This document shows, piece by piece, positions 47,311 to 59,778 of a stretch of DNA of 64,000 nucleotides. The stretch comes from Nautilus pompilius (lineage: Eukaryota > Mollusca > Cephalopoda > Nautilida > Nautilidae), in the NCBI GenBank assembly GCA_018389105.1, contig JACATO010002192.1, positions 248,001 to 312,000 on the forward strand, given 5' to 3'. Every line of letters starts with the position of its first letter. The stretch's first letter is position 1. A program made the translations under genes and the position numbers. The notes under the pieces are model-generated. The model made no database searches and was not told where the DNA came from. It saw only the letters and a list, made by a program, of their open reading frames with translations.

Positions 47311-49214
47311 GTATCCTTCATCTTTGGACTCTTATAATATCAATCCTACTTCGAGGGGTGTCCAAATTAACCCTGTCCGGATGCCAGTAGGGCTCATGAC
47401 ATTTAGGACGGGTTTCGTATGAATCCAGTGTTATTTAGTAATGCCATTTAACTCCTGTCGATATAAATTTGGTTCTAGACAACAACTTTTTTTTTTTGGA
47501 AATAAGAAAGGAAAAAAAGGAATAGATTTGTTATCGATTCTTTTGAAATAGAGAACGAATCATACTATATAGAATGCCCCTAATATTGTCATGTCAGTCA
47601 CCATAGTTTAGGGGAAACTACTCTGCAGTCCTTGTGGAGTAACTGATACAAATATAAAATGCTTTAAGGGGAAATAACTCTGCCGTTTTTTTTTTTTTTT
47701 TGGTGAAACGAATACGAAATATTCTATACTTTGTTGAAGCTACAAAACACAGTTCTTTAAAAACTATCATGCACATGATAGAGCGAATAATACTTTCTCT
47801 GAGTAAATGCTGCTTTTGGTATTAATACAGTGTTAAGCAATCCAGATATAAGCGAAAATTGTGAGGGTGGATTCATTTCCAGACACCACCTGAAATGGTT
47901 CATGCAGCACATTCATTGTTTTTTTTTTAAATTATCATTGTGTTATTTTATACAAAAATGTTTCTGAGAGATGTTTTCATGTTCATTTCCAATTGACGAC
48001 AGAGTGCGTGCTGTTTGAAAAGTGTTCTGTTGTTCAGCTCTTGTCTCATGGCCGTGGAGAGGAGTAAAAAAAAAAGTGTTGGGTATTATGGCCACCAAAC
48101 ACAAGCTGACCTCTCAGTCACAGCTGCCCAAACATTGGATGCTCGAATGTTGGGGTCTGCTAGGTTTAGCCAGACCTGTTTGTCATGGTTTCTCCACTAT
48201 TCAGCTGTCAACGAAGACCTAGTAAGGTTAAGTGCTGCTATCCCTTGTGGCCCAAGATGATCGTCTTAGGGTGGTCTCCCTTGTAGAGACTGGTGGACAG
48301 GGGAGGTTTAGAAGGGTAAATACCGAAAATAATCGTTTGGTTTTGTTTTGTGTTTCTTTTTTTTAGTTTAGGGTTTGAATACAATAGCAATGAGTCCAGA
48401 GGAACAGATTTTTTTTTTGTCAAAGGGACATAACTCCTAGTTTTTTTGGGGGGGTTGTATGCAGATTAAGTTCAAATTATTTAAACTCAAAACCGTTGGA
48501 ATAGCTTAAAGACTGGAAAAATAAGTTTATGAAAATAAATATTTTAAATAAGATCATTGCATTATTATTATTAATTATTTGTTATTACTGTTTCGTGTAC
48601 CTGATGAATTATCCTCTCCCCAAAAAAATTCATTCAAACAATAACACTTTTTTTTACCCAGACAGTTTCTACTAATCTAAGAATGCGATAATTTTCAAAC
48701 TTATATCGGTAGTTTTTGTTGCAATTAAAAAGAAAACAGCTGTAAATATTTAGGTGATTTCCCCTGAATGTTATTTAGTGTCTATTTTTTTTTTTAAACT
48801 ACAGGGTTGTTTCCCTTTGAACACTATATACTTTGAGAGACAACCAGAGACTTAGTTAAAATCTTGTCCAGATGCATTTTTTTGGCTATTCATCTTCCAT
48901 CTCCACTTGAAAACTTATTTTTGTCTTGAGAGTTTTCTAGGAAGTTATTTCTGCTCTTTTTTTTTTTTTTTTAGGTCAGCTCCTGATTTTTTAGCGGTAT
49001 CAGCTGGTACACTTTGTTGATTCCATAGTTATTTAAGAAATACTCACTGTTTAAAGGTAAACTTCTACTTTTATTAACAAATTGATAGCCAATTTGTGTA
49101 TTAGAACTGAGAGCTTGTGTGTTTTTCGAAAGTCTTAATACAGATACTCTCTATAGCATGTATGTTCGCTTTGTTTTTTGAAACTCGTGTTAATTTCTTA
49201 ACGGGATTCTTAAG
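47311..49214 (+). other. syntaxin 8 intron 3
   Basis: A 1,904-bp intron, the shortest in the window. It is T-rich with several homopolymer runs. At 48190-48300 a segment of more balanced composition (GTGCTGCTATCCCTTGTGG) may be an old repeat but was not identified. Confidence 0.8.
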
Positions 49215-49316
49215 AATGCAGCGGGAACTGGAGAGACGGGAGATGATGCTGGACAGTTTAGTTACAAAAGAGATGCAGATTGACCGAGCATTCAAAAATG
49301 CAAGCCCAGAGTCCAG
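49215..49316 (+). CDS. stx8: syntaxin 8 exon 4
   Basis: A 102-base exon continuing as (I)MQRELERREMMLDSLVTKE and then MQIDRAFKNASPES plus AG. Human syntaxin 8 has QLEGDRRQNLLDDLVTRERLLLASFKN, so RRxxxLDxLVTxE and FKN are shared. It is the third helix of the N-terminal domain. The acceptor is GATTCTTAAG and the donor is CCAG|GTAGGC, phase 2. In-frame translation through exons 1-4 gives about 105 residues, close to the same point in the human protein (236 residues in total). Confidence 0.93.
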
Positions 49317-52144
49317 GTAGGCCACTCTTTCAACCTTTGGTTGTTTCGTTGAGGCTTGCAGGCGCCAGTCAAGATGGTGATTAATAAAACTTATTGCAAT
49401 GCACTGAAAACTTTGTAGAGTGATCTAGAAACCCAAACACAAACTGAAGTCTTTCTCCCTTCAGCAGAAATTGTCTTTTGGTTTTAAAATTTTGTGCTCT
49501 AGTATTATAATTAATATTTTCTGCATCTTTTTCCATGATTTAGTACATACCAGCTTCCACTGGCCAGTTCCAGTTTAATATGTATAGTGATGTAATCAAT
49601 ATTCCTTGTTGTGCATAGATACCGTCATATTATTAGTAGTCAGTCATATATAAATACTCACCTGTCTGTAATCCTATTTAGACATGATTACTATTGGGGT
49701 TTATGAAAGGCAGCAACGAAATAACTTTGTTTCTCTTCCATGGCATTTAAATAAATATAATTTATTGATTTCCAGATTTCCGCAAACTTACTAGCAAACA
49801 AAGGAAGAGTATTCATTGGTTTAGAAAGAATTTGTAGCAAAATGGTTCCTTATATATAACTGACAAAATTGCCTGCTTGATATGACTTAAAATGGGTACT
49901 ATTGACTGCCTGAGCAGAAGCCAATTAAAGAAACTCACCTGTATCTACTGTCGGAGTCATCATTAGGTGGTTGGAAATGGTTAACTAAATTAGACTTGAT
50001 GGCTGATTTATCATCCAGATTAGCCTATAGCTGTCAAGCGTGATACCATCAACAACTGCAGAAGAGAGAAGAAACTGCAGAAGCAAAGTGGGATGGGAGA
50101 GGAAAAAGTTAATTGCAGTTGGGAAGACTGAGAGATGAGATGGAATACACATGGATACTATCTGGGTGTAACAAAGCCATCTTCAGTAATCAATATGATC
50201 TTTGTCAATAAAGAAATGCTACAGCAGCCTAAGATAATCAGGCTTGTTTTAGTGACAATAGGTAAATACGATGTCTTTAGGCTGATTTTTATTTACCTTG
50301 CTTACCATTTCATAAGTCTGAGTTCAGTTAGTCAGTACATCAGATATGTTTGTTTTTAATTTGACTAGAACATTGTAAAGTTGTATTATGGTTTATAATA
50401 CGTTCATTTAGTTTACCGTGATCTTGTTTATTTTGGCGAGGCTCTAGCTGGCATGATTTCCTTTACATTTTGTGGACATGTGGGGTCAAATGTGAGGTAT
50501 TAGCCCCTTGATGACCAGTCAAGTTTCCAGAAGGCTGGTGGTTGTAGTGCAAAGCCAATTTATGGAGTCTTTGGGCTCACTCCACATGGTTTGAGACAAG
50601 AAAGGGGCTATTCTTGGAACATTATAAGCACATCCAGTTAAGTGTTCCTCCAAACAGAAGATGGATACCAGATAGTTTTACAAGTTGTTTTTTGTGTGAC
50701 GATCAAATGGATGAGATTAGGTCATACTTCCTTTAATCATGGGTTTCACAAGAAGAGAGTTTTAGATACTGTCTGTGATGTGGTAGCAAATAAACAGTAG
50801 AACAACCCTTGGCAAATCGGCCTCAATACAATATACACACAAAAACAGTGTGGAAAACTCTCTTATCAAAAATACAAGACATCTTGTAATGTGTAGCGTG
50901 GTTAGGTCTCTGTCAGAGATTGAGAAACATCCGTAAGCCAAACACTAGGACAGGAACAAGAAGATGCTTTATACTAAGATAGAAAAAACTTTTTAAAATA
51001 TTTTTAAAGATGAACTTGAGCCATAGTTGTGTAAAACATTAAAGCTGGATCAAGATCTTTGGATCCATTACAGAATCTATCTAATCATCATTTCTCTGAA
51101 CAAAACTGTGGATTTCGCATCATGATGATAGATTATTTAGATATTCTTTTTTTTTTCTTAAGCAATCTTCATGTGAATATTTGGAATTCTTTATCAAGTT
51201 GAAGCAGGTTTTGTACATAAGTTTTAAGATTTGTTAAATTAAAGGGGCGAGATATTTGAACATTTTTTTTTCTGACCGTCCATGTCTGTAGCAGCTATTT
51301 ATCAGGGTTGCTGATTAAAAACAAAAGACATTTTAAAATTTTGGTAAGGAATTTAGCCGAATTTCAAATGAAAGTAGTGAAAATTCTGTTTTAGTTGGTT
51401 CTCACGTGATGAAAATGAGGATAATATCTGACATTTAGTGGTAATTTCTCTTTGTAAGCAGGTAAAGTGTTCCAAGTGGCACACCACCTCTCGTTTTTAA
51501 CCTGGGCAGAGGAGGAGGAGGTATGGAGTTGGACAAGATTGCATGTGCCAAGAATCAGTTTCTTCCCTGGTGGCATCTTAAATAAGCCACAGCAGCTTCC
51601 GGCCTCTTCATGATCGTGCATTGCTCTGAAAATTGATAAATGTCTTTGTGCTAGAGTATCCATGATGCCAATTCTTGATGCTTGGAAGTTGATAGGTAGA
51701 AAGAAAGGATGTGTGCAATGTGAGAAAATTTTCCTAATTATTGGCAGATTAAAACCTGTTTCATATTCCACATGCCATTTTTTAATAATTGTTCTAGGCG
51801 GACATGGTGGCAGTGTTTCATTATTTAATCCCTTCCCCCACCAATGTTTTTATATTACTTATGCAGAATTGTGGAAAATGATATAGTGTCAGTTATTGAC
51901 ACCTATTTAAAAAAAAAAATTAGAAATTGCAGGAAGAGTTGTCTTTCCATACTTCAAAATGGTTGACAACACTGGCAGTTTTGAAGAATATGGTTTTAAG
52001 TTAAGCTGTCAATACTTTCAATCTCTCTTTACTTGAAATAATATATGTAGCTTTCTACTTAAAAAACTTCTTATTCTGGAATGATTTTGTTAAGTTTTCA
52101 GAAATATTTGTAATCTGAAGATTTATATCCATATTATCTTCATG

Positions 52145-52147
<3 letters not shown>

Positions 52148-52184
<37 letters not shown>

Positions 52185-52206
52185 GTCTGTCTGTCTGTCT
52201 GTCTGT
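52148..52206. repeat. (CT)n(GTCT)n compound microsatellite
   Basis: About 16 CT units run directly into about six GTCT units, followed by a short GT tract. Confidence 0.95.
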
Positions 52207-53812
52207 GTGTGTTTCAGTTACACTAACACCAGAACAGATTCTTTTTTTTTTCCTTAATAAAGACAGAACTGAAATGCCATTGCTACAGTGTTCTGGTCTA
52301 CTGTTGGCAATGAGGCTTGGGCTGTTGTTTTAAAAAATGTCAGTCAAGATTTTAGAAATGCATTTCTGCTCTGATATAGTGAACACTAACTTGGATGTAA
52401 CACGGTGCTGTTTAATCCAGGATGTTTGTTTCTTTGCCTCCACAACATCCTGTTAAAAAGAAAATAATAGCAATTCTAGTTTTTCAGGTAACAGAATTAC
52501 TGAACAGCTGTTGCCACTTAGTGATAAGATTCAGGGAGAGAAATCTTATGAGGCAGAAATTTAGTTGGCTAAACGAGTTAAACTATAGATTAGCTTGCAG
52601 ATTTCTCACACTAGATGTTTTGGACACTTTGGAGACTTCCCTTTGTTTGGTAGCTGATGGAGATGATGATCTCCTTTGAAGGATGAAGTGATTTTCAAAT
52701 ACAATGCTTCTCAACCGCATAATTGGAGCAGATTGAACAAACCTCATCAGACATCTGGTGGATTGCTGCTCAGTGATGGAGAAAAACTGATATTTGTTTG
52801 TTTGTTCTTTCTTTCTTTCTTTTCTAATCAGCTGTCAGTTTCACCTATGATTGTACAAACCAGTGTCCTAAAAGCTTACTGGTAACTTTTTTTTTTTTTT
52901 TAAATGCTTACAAAAAAAAAAAAGAAAAGGAGAGAGAGAGAGAGGAATTTAGGTTGGTTTGTTTTTGGAGAGACGATGTGGCACCGAGCAAAATACAATA
53001 AATGTCACTAAGTATTCTAAGCCAGTTAGAAGTGCTCTAGAGTTGAAGCTCTTGTATTATTATTTTTTCTTTACTTTAATTGATTTGTTTTGCACTTTCT
53101 TGTTTTTTTTTTGTATTTAATTGAAAGTATTTTCTATTCATTTGGAAAAAAAAGTAGACAGGTGGCTGAAAGCTCAAAATAAATTGCTATTTCATCAGTA
53201 GTTGAAAGTAATACTATGTTAAAGTTATAATTATTGCCAGTAATCACAGACCCCCTCCCAAGACTTCTATATATACATTTTTCTGAGTTAATGATTATTT
53301 TTACTGATATATGCTGATGTCTGAGCAATCAATGGCAGGATATCCACCTCCAAAGCCAGACTGTTGGGTTCCAATGTCAAGAATGGGTTGGGCTATAATT
53401 TGCTTTATTTAATTTTTGTATTGAAATGATAAAAGGTCATTTCTAATATTTTTCTTATACTTCAGTGAAACAAGGTAGAGCTGATGTTTTAGGGAGTTAA
53501 GAAAAATAAACTAATGTTTGGATTTTTAAAAAGATCATTTTATTGTCTTGTGAAACTGTTTTCATTTAAGAAGAAAAATGGAGAAAGGTGCATAAACAAA
53601 AACACAGCCTGTTGATCTTCAACTGGTAACCATAGAGACCTTTAGATCTGTATTAGTCCCCTCAGGTTGAGCCATATAAGGGCTATGACACACAATACAA
53701 CCTTTTTGTTAATGTTATATCACTGCTTGTTTGTAGTATACAAAAGATGTGGTCAGTAACACTGGATAGAGCAGGGATAGGTTTCTTCAGATACCAGTGT
53801 AATGGGGATGCT

Positions 53813-53870
53813 GGCTGAATAGCCCTGTTAAGAAAGAAACAACCAAACAAGATGGCTGAATAGCCCTGTT
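53813..53870. repeat. short direct repeat
   Basis: TGGCTGAATAGCCCTGTT occurs twice, 40 bp apart, around a short A-rich spacer. It may reflect a small duplication or a target-site-like event. Confidence 0.7.
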
Positions 53871-54575
53871 GTCAAACTGCTGCCCAAAGTCCTACTTTCT
53901 CACCTAATGAAATGTTTGTTTTTTTGCTTGTAAAGGGGCAATATTTTGCAATGTGAAAATCTTTTTAAGGTGGCAAGCTTTTTAAAACGGCTGTTTTGTT
54001 AGTGATTAAAAAGGAACATGCTGACAAACATATTTAGCAATATAGGGTTTTTCCCTAATTCTGGATATAACAGGACTTCATTTGAACATTAGTCTTCGTA
54101 AAGAGAAACAAACCAATTAGTCTTATGATTACCATAAACCAGTTTTTTATGTCATTTTAAAATATATTAGGTTATATAATCTACCTGTGTTTTACTCATG
54201 AAATACTAACAGGAAAACCATTTTGATTGATCAAGTAATGAGATTCTACTAATAATAATGTAGGCCCATACACACACAATTACATGATGAAGACAAAAGG
54301 TACATTTTTGTTTGAAGGGATGAGATATTTTGTCCTAAATTTGTTTGCTTTCTTTGAGAAATCACCAGCTGTTGATGTTTCTTTCTTGTTATATTCTGCT
54401 GCAGCTAAATGAAAAAGTGCATTGAGAGTTCTTTCCACTTGAATACAGTAGTTACCATCATTTCATTTAATTCTAACATCTGGTCTTTATTTTGTGCTGT
54501 CTAATAGTCCAACAGGTATGGTTGATTATGGAAAAATATATGGTTTAATATTTTCTCCATTCCTCCTCTCTTCAG

Positions 54576-54642
54576 TCCAGAGATGGACGGTCAGCGTTTA
54601 TCCGACAAGCTTGTAGCCCGAGTGTGTGCGCTATATGTAGTG
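54576..54642 (+). CDS. possible syntaxin 8 exon 5 (tentative)
   Basis: Candidate only. A strong acceptor (CCTCCTCTCTTCAG at 54562-54575) is followed by a frame compatible with the phase-2 end of exon 4: (S)PEMDGQRLSDKL, then VARVCALYVV. Three possible donors all end in phase 0: CTT|GTAGCC at 54612, TAT|GTAGTG at 54636 and GTG|GTAGGC at 54642. The last repeats the hexamer used by exon 4. The peptide matches no syntaxin 8 segment I know, although the linker before the SNARE motif is poorly conserved. It could equally be unspliced intron with a chance pyrimidine tract. Confidence 0.25.
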
Positions 54643-55609
54643 GTAGGCGTGTTAAGGGGAAACTGCTGTAGTTCTGTTTCTTTCTTCAGTTAGGGCATAA
54701 TAAACAGATGCAAATGTTTTTGTAGAAATTAAGAATAGAAGCTATAAATTGCATCTGAAGTCTGTCAGACTTGGGGGGTGATGGTTAACAAGTTGGTGTA
54801 GGGTGTGTTTTGGTTTGTTATAGTTAGCCTGTCTTTTTTGTTATCCAATCAACTTCCAATTCTCTCTGGCCCTCTGTGTGTCATAGCCCGATTCCATTAA
54901 TAGAAAGGGTCAAGTCAGGGGTTAATTAACTACAACAGAATCTTATTTCTGAGAGTAAAGAAGCATTAAGCTTTGGAGGTGTCATATAATGGAGAGCAAA
55001 TAAACAAAGAGAGTCCTAGATGTCAACAATTTCCCAGCACCACCTAGGAAAAAAAAAAACAGCTTATTAGTAAGAAGAATCTGATATTGTTGGGAGGTTC
55101 ATTTTGTATTTACCTGTTTGTAATTAATCTGGTTCTTCTTGGTTTGCTGTGGATGACTTTAACCTCAGCATATATAATACTGTTTCAGGGGCATAAATGC
55201 TTTAAATATATATATATATATATCCTACCTGCAGCAGTTAACACTGGGGCCAGCCAACCTGTTATAGGATTAGGTTTTGTGCAAGTGTCAGATCACAGAA
55301 GAAAATGTTCTCTGGCCCTGAAACGTCCCCGATAGCCTTTCCTTGCCCCAGCCCCTATAGCCCACCCCACTTGTTTGGTTATTAACTAGGCAGGCAATGG
55401 CTTGCTCTTTGTTGCTTCTCAGGTAATGTACTTTCACCTGCTTTTTATTCAAGGTGTAATAAATATAGATGTTACTTTGGAAAAATACACACCCGTGAAC
55501 TTACTTTCACCTATTACTTTCTTAATTAAGATTTAGAAAAAAAAATTGCATTTGGTTTAAGATGACACCTGGAATATCTTCAGTATTCTCCAATTCTTTT
55601 TTGTTACAG

Positions 55610-55678
55610 AAAATAATAAAAAGTATCTCTATTGTGGAAAATTCACCCTGGACCGAGCAGAATGTTGGATTTGTGTTG
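55610..55678 (+). CDS. possible syntaxin 8 linker exon (SPWTEQNVGF, tentative)
   Basis: Candidate only. After TTTTTTGTTACAG the phase-0 frame reads KIIKSISIVENSPWTEQNVG followed by FVL, up to a possible donor GTG TTG|GTGAAA. Human syntaxin 8 has NPWLFEEPEETRGLGF just before its SNARE motif, so SPW...E..VGF is suggestive. From exon 4 the phase fits only if the 54.6 kb candidate is included, or if a weaker AG at 55622-55623 is used as acceptor (AG|T makes Ser). The frame reaches a stop at 55688-55690. No sequence for the following SNARE motif was recognised nearby. Confidence 0.3.
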
Positions 55679-57193
55679 GTGAAAGAATGATAAACAAGAC
55701 TAGATTTCAGTACCCAAGGTATTGAATGGGTTAAAAAAAACCTTTTTAAAGTTTACAAACACTTTACAGTGTTTCCCCACCCCCTCCCACCCCTTAGTGG
55801 CTGGTCAATGACCCCTCCCACTTTTGTTTCTGTTGGGTTTTATTTCTTGTTTGGTCAAATAATCCAGGAAAAAACAAGCGAATGGGTTAATGGTTTCTAG
55901 GTTATTTGAAGAAAGAAAAAAAAAGGGGGGAGGGAGAGACAGCTCCCTTCTATTATATATCTGTTTATGCAAATGGCTGCTAAAATGATCCTTTGCGTAA
56001 CCTTCATTTTTACCTTAAAATTTCTTCCTATTTCAAGGGGGCTTCTTAAATGCCTAGAAATTTGTCTCTCTGGGAGGCACTACTGGCCGCATCTCCATGT
56101 AACCCGGCAGCAGTGTGACTCCAAACTTTGACTGGTTTCCAAGGATATGAACTTCACTCTTAATTAACTGCGGTTAGTGCGAAAACTGCTTTACTTACCA
56201 CAGAAGATTATTGAAGTCTTAAAGTTAAAGATGCTGGTTGGTTGCTCACTGCCACCACCATGGTGTAGGCCAGGGTGGAAGCTTTCTTGGTAGGCAGTAG
56301 GACATGCCCAATCGCTGTCTCAAAGAATGGTAGCCAGTTCTACATTTCATGCAAATCAGACATTAACATTTGCTCCAAAACATCGCAGTTGGATCTGTTT
56401 TCCAGGTGTAACTTTCGCTCTGCATGTTTCCATGGTTACTTTTCTCCTCTCCTTGTTTGCGGAATTCTCAGTAATCTCCTCCATTTGCTATAAATTTGGC
56501 TTCTTTTCTTCAGTCTCTGCTGTAAAATAATAAATAACCAAAAGATATTCATGATGAAAACTTTAATCAAAAATTGGAATTTAAAAAAAAAAAAAGAAAA
56601 ACAAACAATTTTGCTATTTGAAATGCAGATTTACCACACTTGTTCACTCACACGAGAAGTCCAGATTTTTGTTTTAAGTTTTCTATCAGCTAAGACTGGT
56701 GTAATCTTCATCCATGCTCGCTCGGCTGTAGACTGATGCTCGTGACCAGTGTTTACCTCCCCTTGACCATGATAGCCAAGAGGTGGGTGAACTGCTGATG
56801 CGGGCATTAAATGGAGCAGAGGGTCTGGGGTGGACTGATTGGATTTTTAAGAACCCGTATGAATCTCTCAGATTTATCTAAAGTTTACGTTTATTGGGAA
56901 ACTTTGCTCTGGCTTCTCCATGCACCAATTGAAGAAGCCAGATAATGTAATTACTATTTATATAATTCATTAGGTCCAGGCAAATGAAAACATTTGGATA
57001 TTGTTGTCTCATTATAGAGATTCTGTACAGCTTCTGACTCTCTTCTTTTTTTAAGTTTCATTTTGAAAAAGCAAAATAGAAAGAAAAGTAGTCTTCTTAG
57101 GGGGGGGCCTTGCATAAGATAACTCATGATGGCTTTCTTCCTCTCAACTGTTTCCTGACTTTGATTTTTAGTACATCCTTGTCTGGGAAAAGA

Positions 57194-57402
<209 letters not shown>

Positions 57403-57789
57403 AAATATTATTACAATAATTTTATCTTGAATCATTGCTCTTAGTCAGACAATTAGTTTTTTCTTTAATGTCGTCTTTGTTATGGTTTTCTTAGTATACG
57501 TAACGCAAAAAAGCAAAACTTAGATGAAGGTAGTAAATAAGAAATCTAAGGCTGCTCTGCATATTCACTGTAGCATCACTGTTAGTGTCAAGCTCGCATG
57601 TCCATTGGCTGGACTGGTCACAGCTGAGTATTGTCCAGCGGTTTGATCATTGTCATTGTGACTTGGGTATTATTTGATAAATAGAAGTTTGTTTTTTTGT
57701 CCCCCCCCCCTCTGAATAAAGAGACTGATAGGATGACTTATTTCCCCCAGAAACTAGTTACTGAGGAAGCTGCCATATCTGAATTTCTA

Positions 57790-57862
57790 GGAACATTCAA
57801 ATTAAACCCAGCGGGTATGATTACGGCAATGTTGTTTTATCTGGGTTTCATTTAAATGTCTC
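57790..57862 (+). repeat. foldback element, copy 4
   Basis: Left arm ACATTCAAATTAAACCCAG and right arm reverse ACATTTAAATGAAACCCAG differ at only two positions. The loop ATGATTACGGCAATGTTGTT matches copy 1. It is 73 bp, the same length as copy 1. Confidence 0.8.
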
Positions 57863-59439
57863 TTATACTTTAAATGCTTTTTAAGAGAGTTATAATCTTT
57901 CTTTATTCTATGCATCAGCTGTCCAAATGATAGGTGTAGAATTTTCCTTAATGAAATTAACTTGATACACACTAGACAGTGAAGCGGTAGCCATAGTAGA
58001 TGAAAAAAATTTAGCAGGTATAATGGAAAACACCTGAAATCAACCACGATGTGGAAGTATGCCCATAAGCCGGCAGGTTCGCTAAACAGTACCACATGTA
58101 GCGAAATGCTTCCACTGTGTAAATCATTGGGAAGTCCCCTTTTGGAATATGCGGTCGGGGCATGAAGAGCACGCACAACCGAAGATATCAACTGGCTAAG
58201 AAGTTCAAAGGAAATTCTAGGATGACTGTCCATCAGCATAGATTATCCTAATTATGAACAACAACTGTAGTGCTCAGTTGTCAAGTTTGGCCTGAGGACA
58301 TATCTGTGGTGAACGATAGGAAGTTGCTTTTTTTTTTCCTGCTATAGAATACATCAGCGGCAGAGCTTTTTTCTACGTTAATGATGTACCGGGTACAACT
58401 GGTAAAGGGCCAAAGCTGGGATTTATAAGAAACACTTTCAGTTAGACAAAACTACTACTGTTTTAGTTCCCCCCCCCCCCACAAGTAATCTGTTAGATTT
58501 TCCAGCCATTTGGTAGAAAACAAAATTGTTTTTAAAAGTAGAATCTTCAGACCACATGTATAGTGGTGGCCTAAGCTAAAACATCTTAGCTTTATACAGA
58601 ATATCATCAAAGCTGTGCGCATTATGGTGCAGAAATGCATTTTAAACAATGAAAACCAATTTGGCTTTGTTTAGATATCTATAGGGCCTCGATACTAATT
58701 TATGGTGGGGATAAGAATAGAGCAAAGAATTCAAAGATAAATGCTTGTGTAAGCATAGCATTGTTTTTTTCTTTTTTTAAATCAGATTTATTTCAGGTGA
58801 TGCAGTAATTTTTTAAGAACTTTCCGCCCCCTGGATCTGTTCGTCATTTAGCTTGGAATTGTAAATCAGAGCTCATAAACGGCACCCAAGGGAAATAACT
58901 TTTGTATGTTCGATGTTCTAAAGGTAAAATGAACGAACTAATTAAATAATAAGATAAATCACTTTCTTTATAATCACGATGTTCTTTAATACATTTCTGA
59001 CATTCTAATTATAAAGGTGGCATTAAAAAAACGAAAATCTTTAATGAACTAACTTTTCTTTGAATTTTTTTTATCAACTTAAACTGGCAATCAGATAACC
59101 ATCCCAAATTTTACCTGGTGAAGCAGCCACATAGTTGACAATGAAACATTACAGAATTTAAGCAGATCAGCAGCTGTGTTTACAGAAGATTGAATTTCTA
59201 TCCTTTTTGTGTGTGTGTGTGTGTGTTGTACTTCTCTGCCTCACCAGTAAAGCTAGTCCTCACAAGTATTTATCATCATCAGTTTCATTCAACAAATCAA
59301 AATTCACTTTTGTATTTCTGGTTTCTTCTTGTCTTGTGCTTCCTTTTCCCACGATCCAGAAGTTAACTTTTTGAGGATATTTTCCGTAAATATCTTTGTT
59401 TTTGCTGTTATACCTCATCTTTGTGTTTGTTTTGTTTGT

Positions 59440-59778
59440 AATTCTCTCTCTCTCCTCTCCCTCCCTCTCTCCTCCCTCCCTCTCTCCTCCGTCTCTCCAC
59501 TTCTCTCTCTCTCTCTTCTGTCTCTCCACTTCTCTCTCCCTCTCTCTCCCTCCCTCCCTCTCTCCTCCGTCTCTCCACTTCTCTCTCTCTCTCTTCTGTC
59601 TCTCCACTTCTCTCTCCCTCTCTCCTCTGTCTCTCCACTTCTCTCTCTCTCTCCTCTGTCTCTCCTCTCTCTCTCTCTCTCCCTCCCTCCCTCTCTCTCC
59701 GTCTCTCCACTTCTCTCTCTCTCTCTTCTGTCTCTCCACTTCTCTCTCTCTCTCTCTCTCCACTTCTCTCTCTCTCAG
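59440..59778. repeat. CT-rich higher-order minisatellite
   Basis: About 340 bp with a recurring module of CTGTCTCTCCACTTCTCTC followed by (TC)n or CCCTCCCTCC. The module repeats about eight times. The long open frames on both strands (up to 174 codons) are low-complexity Arg-Glu or Ser-Leu and are rejected as genes. Confidence 0.95.

Noticed and set aside
51391-51771. 126-codon minus-strand open frame
   Set aside because: No family recognised, no flanking splice logic on that strand, and it lies in a syntaxin 8 intron. Length is possible by chance.
54576-55730. A Cys-rich reading (CAIC...CGKF...CWIC) joining the 54.6 and 55.6 kb segments in another frame, resembling a zinc-binding domain
   Set aside because: It needs a different acceptor and reading frame from the one with the stronger acceptor, and matches no zinc-finger pattern I know.
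57802-58239. 145-codon minus-strand open frame
   Set aside because: It overlaps a foldback element at one end. The SSVVRALHAP stretch resembles chance translation of a tRNA-like repeat. No protein domain was seen.
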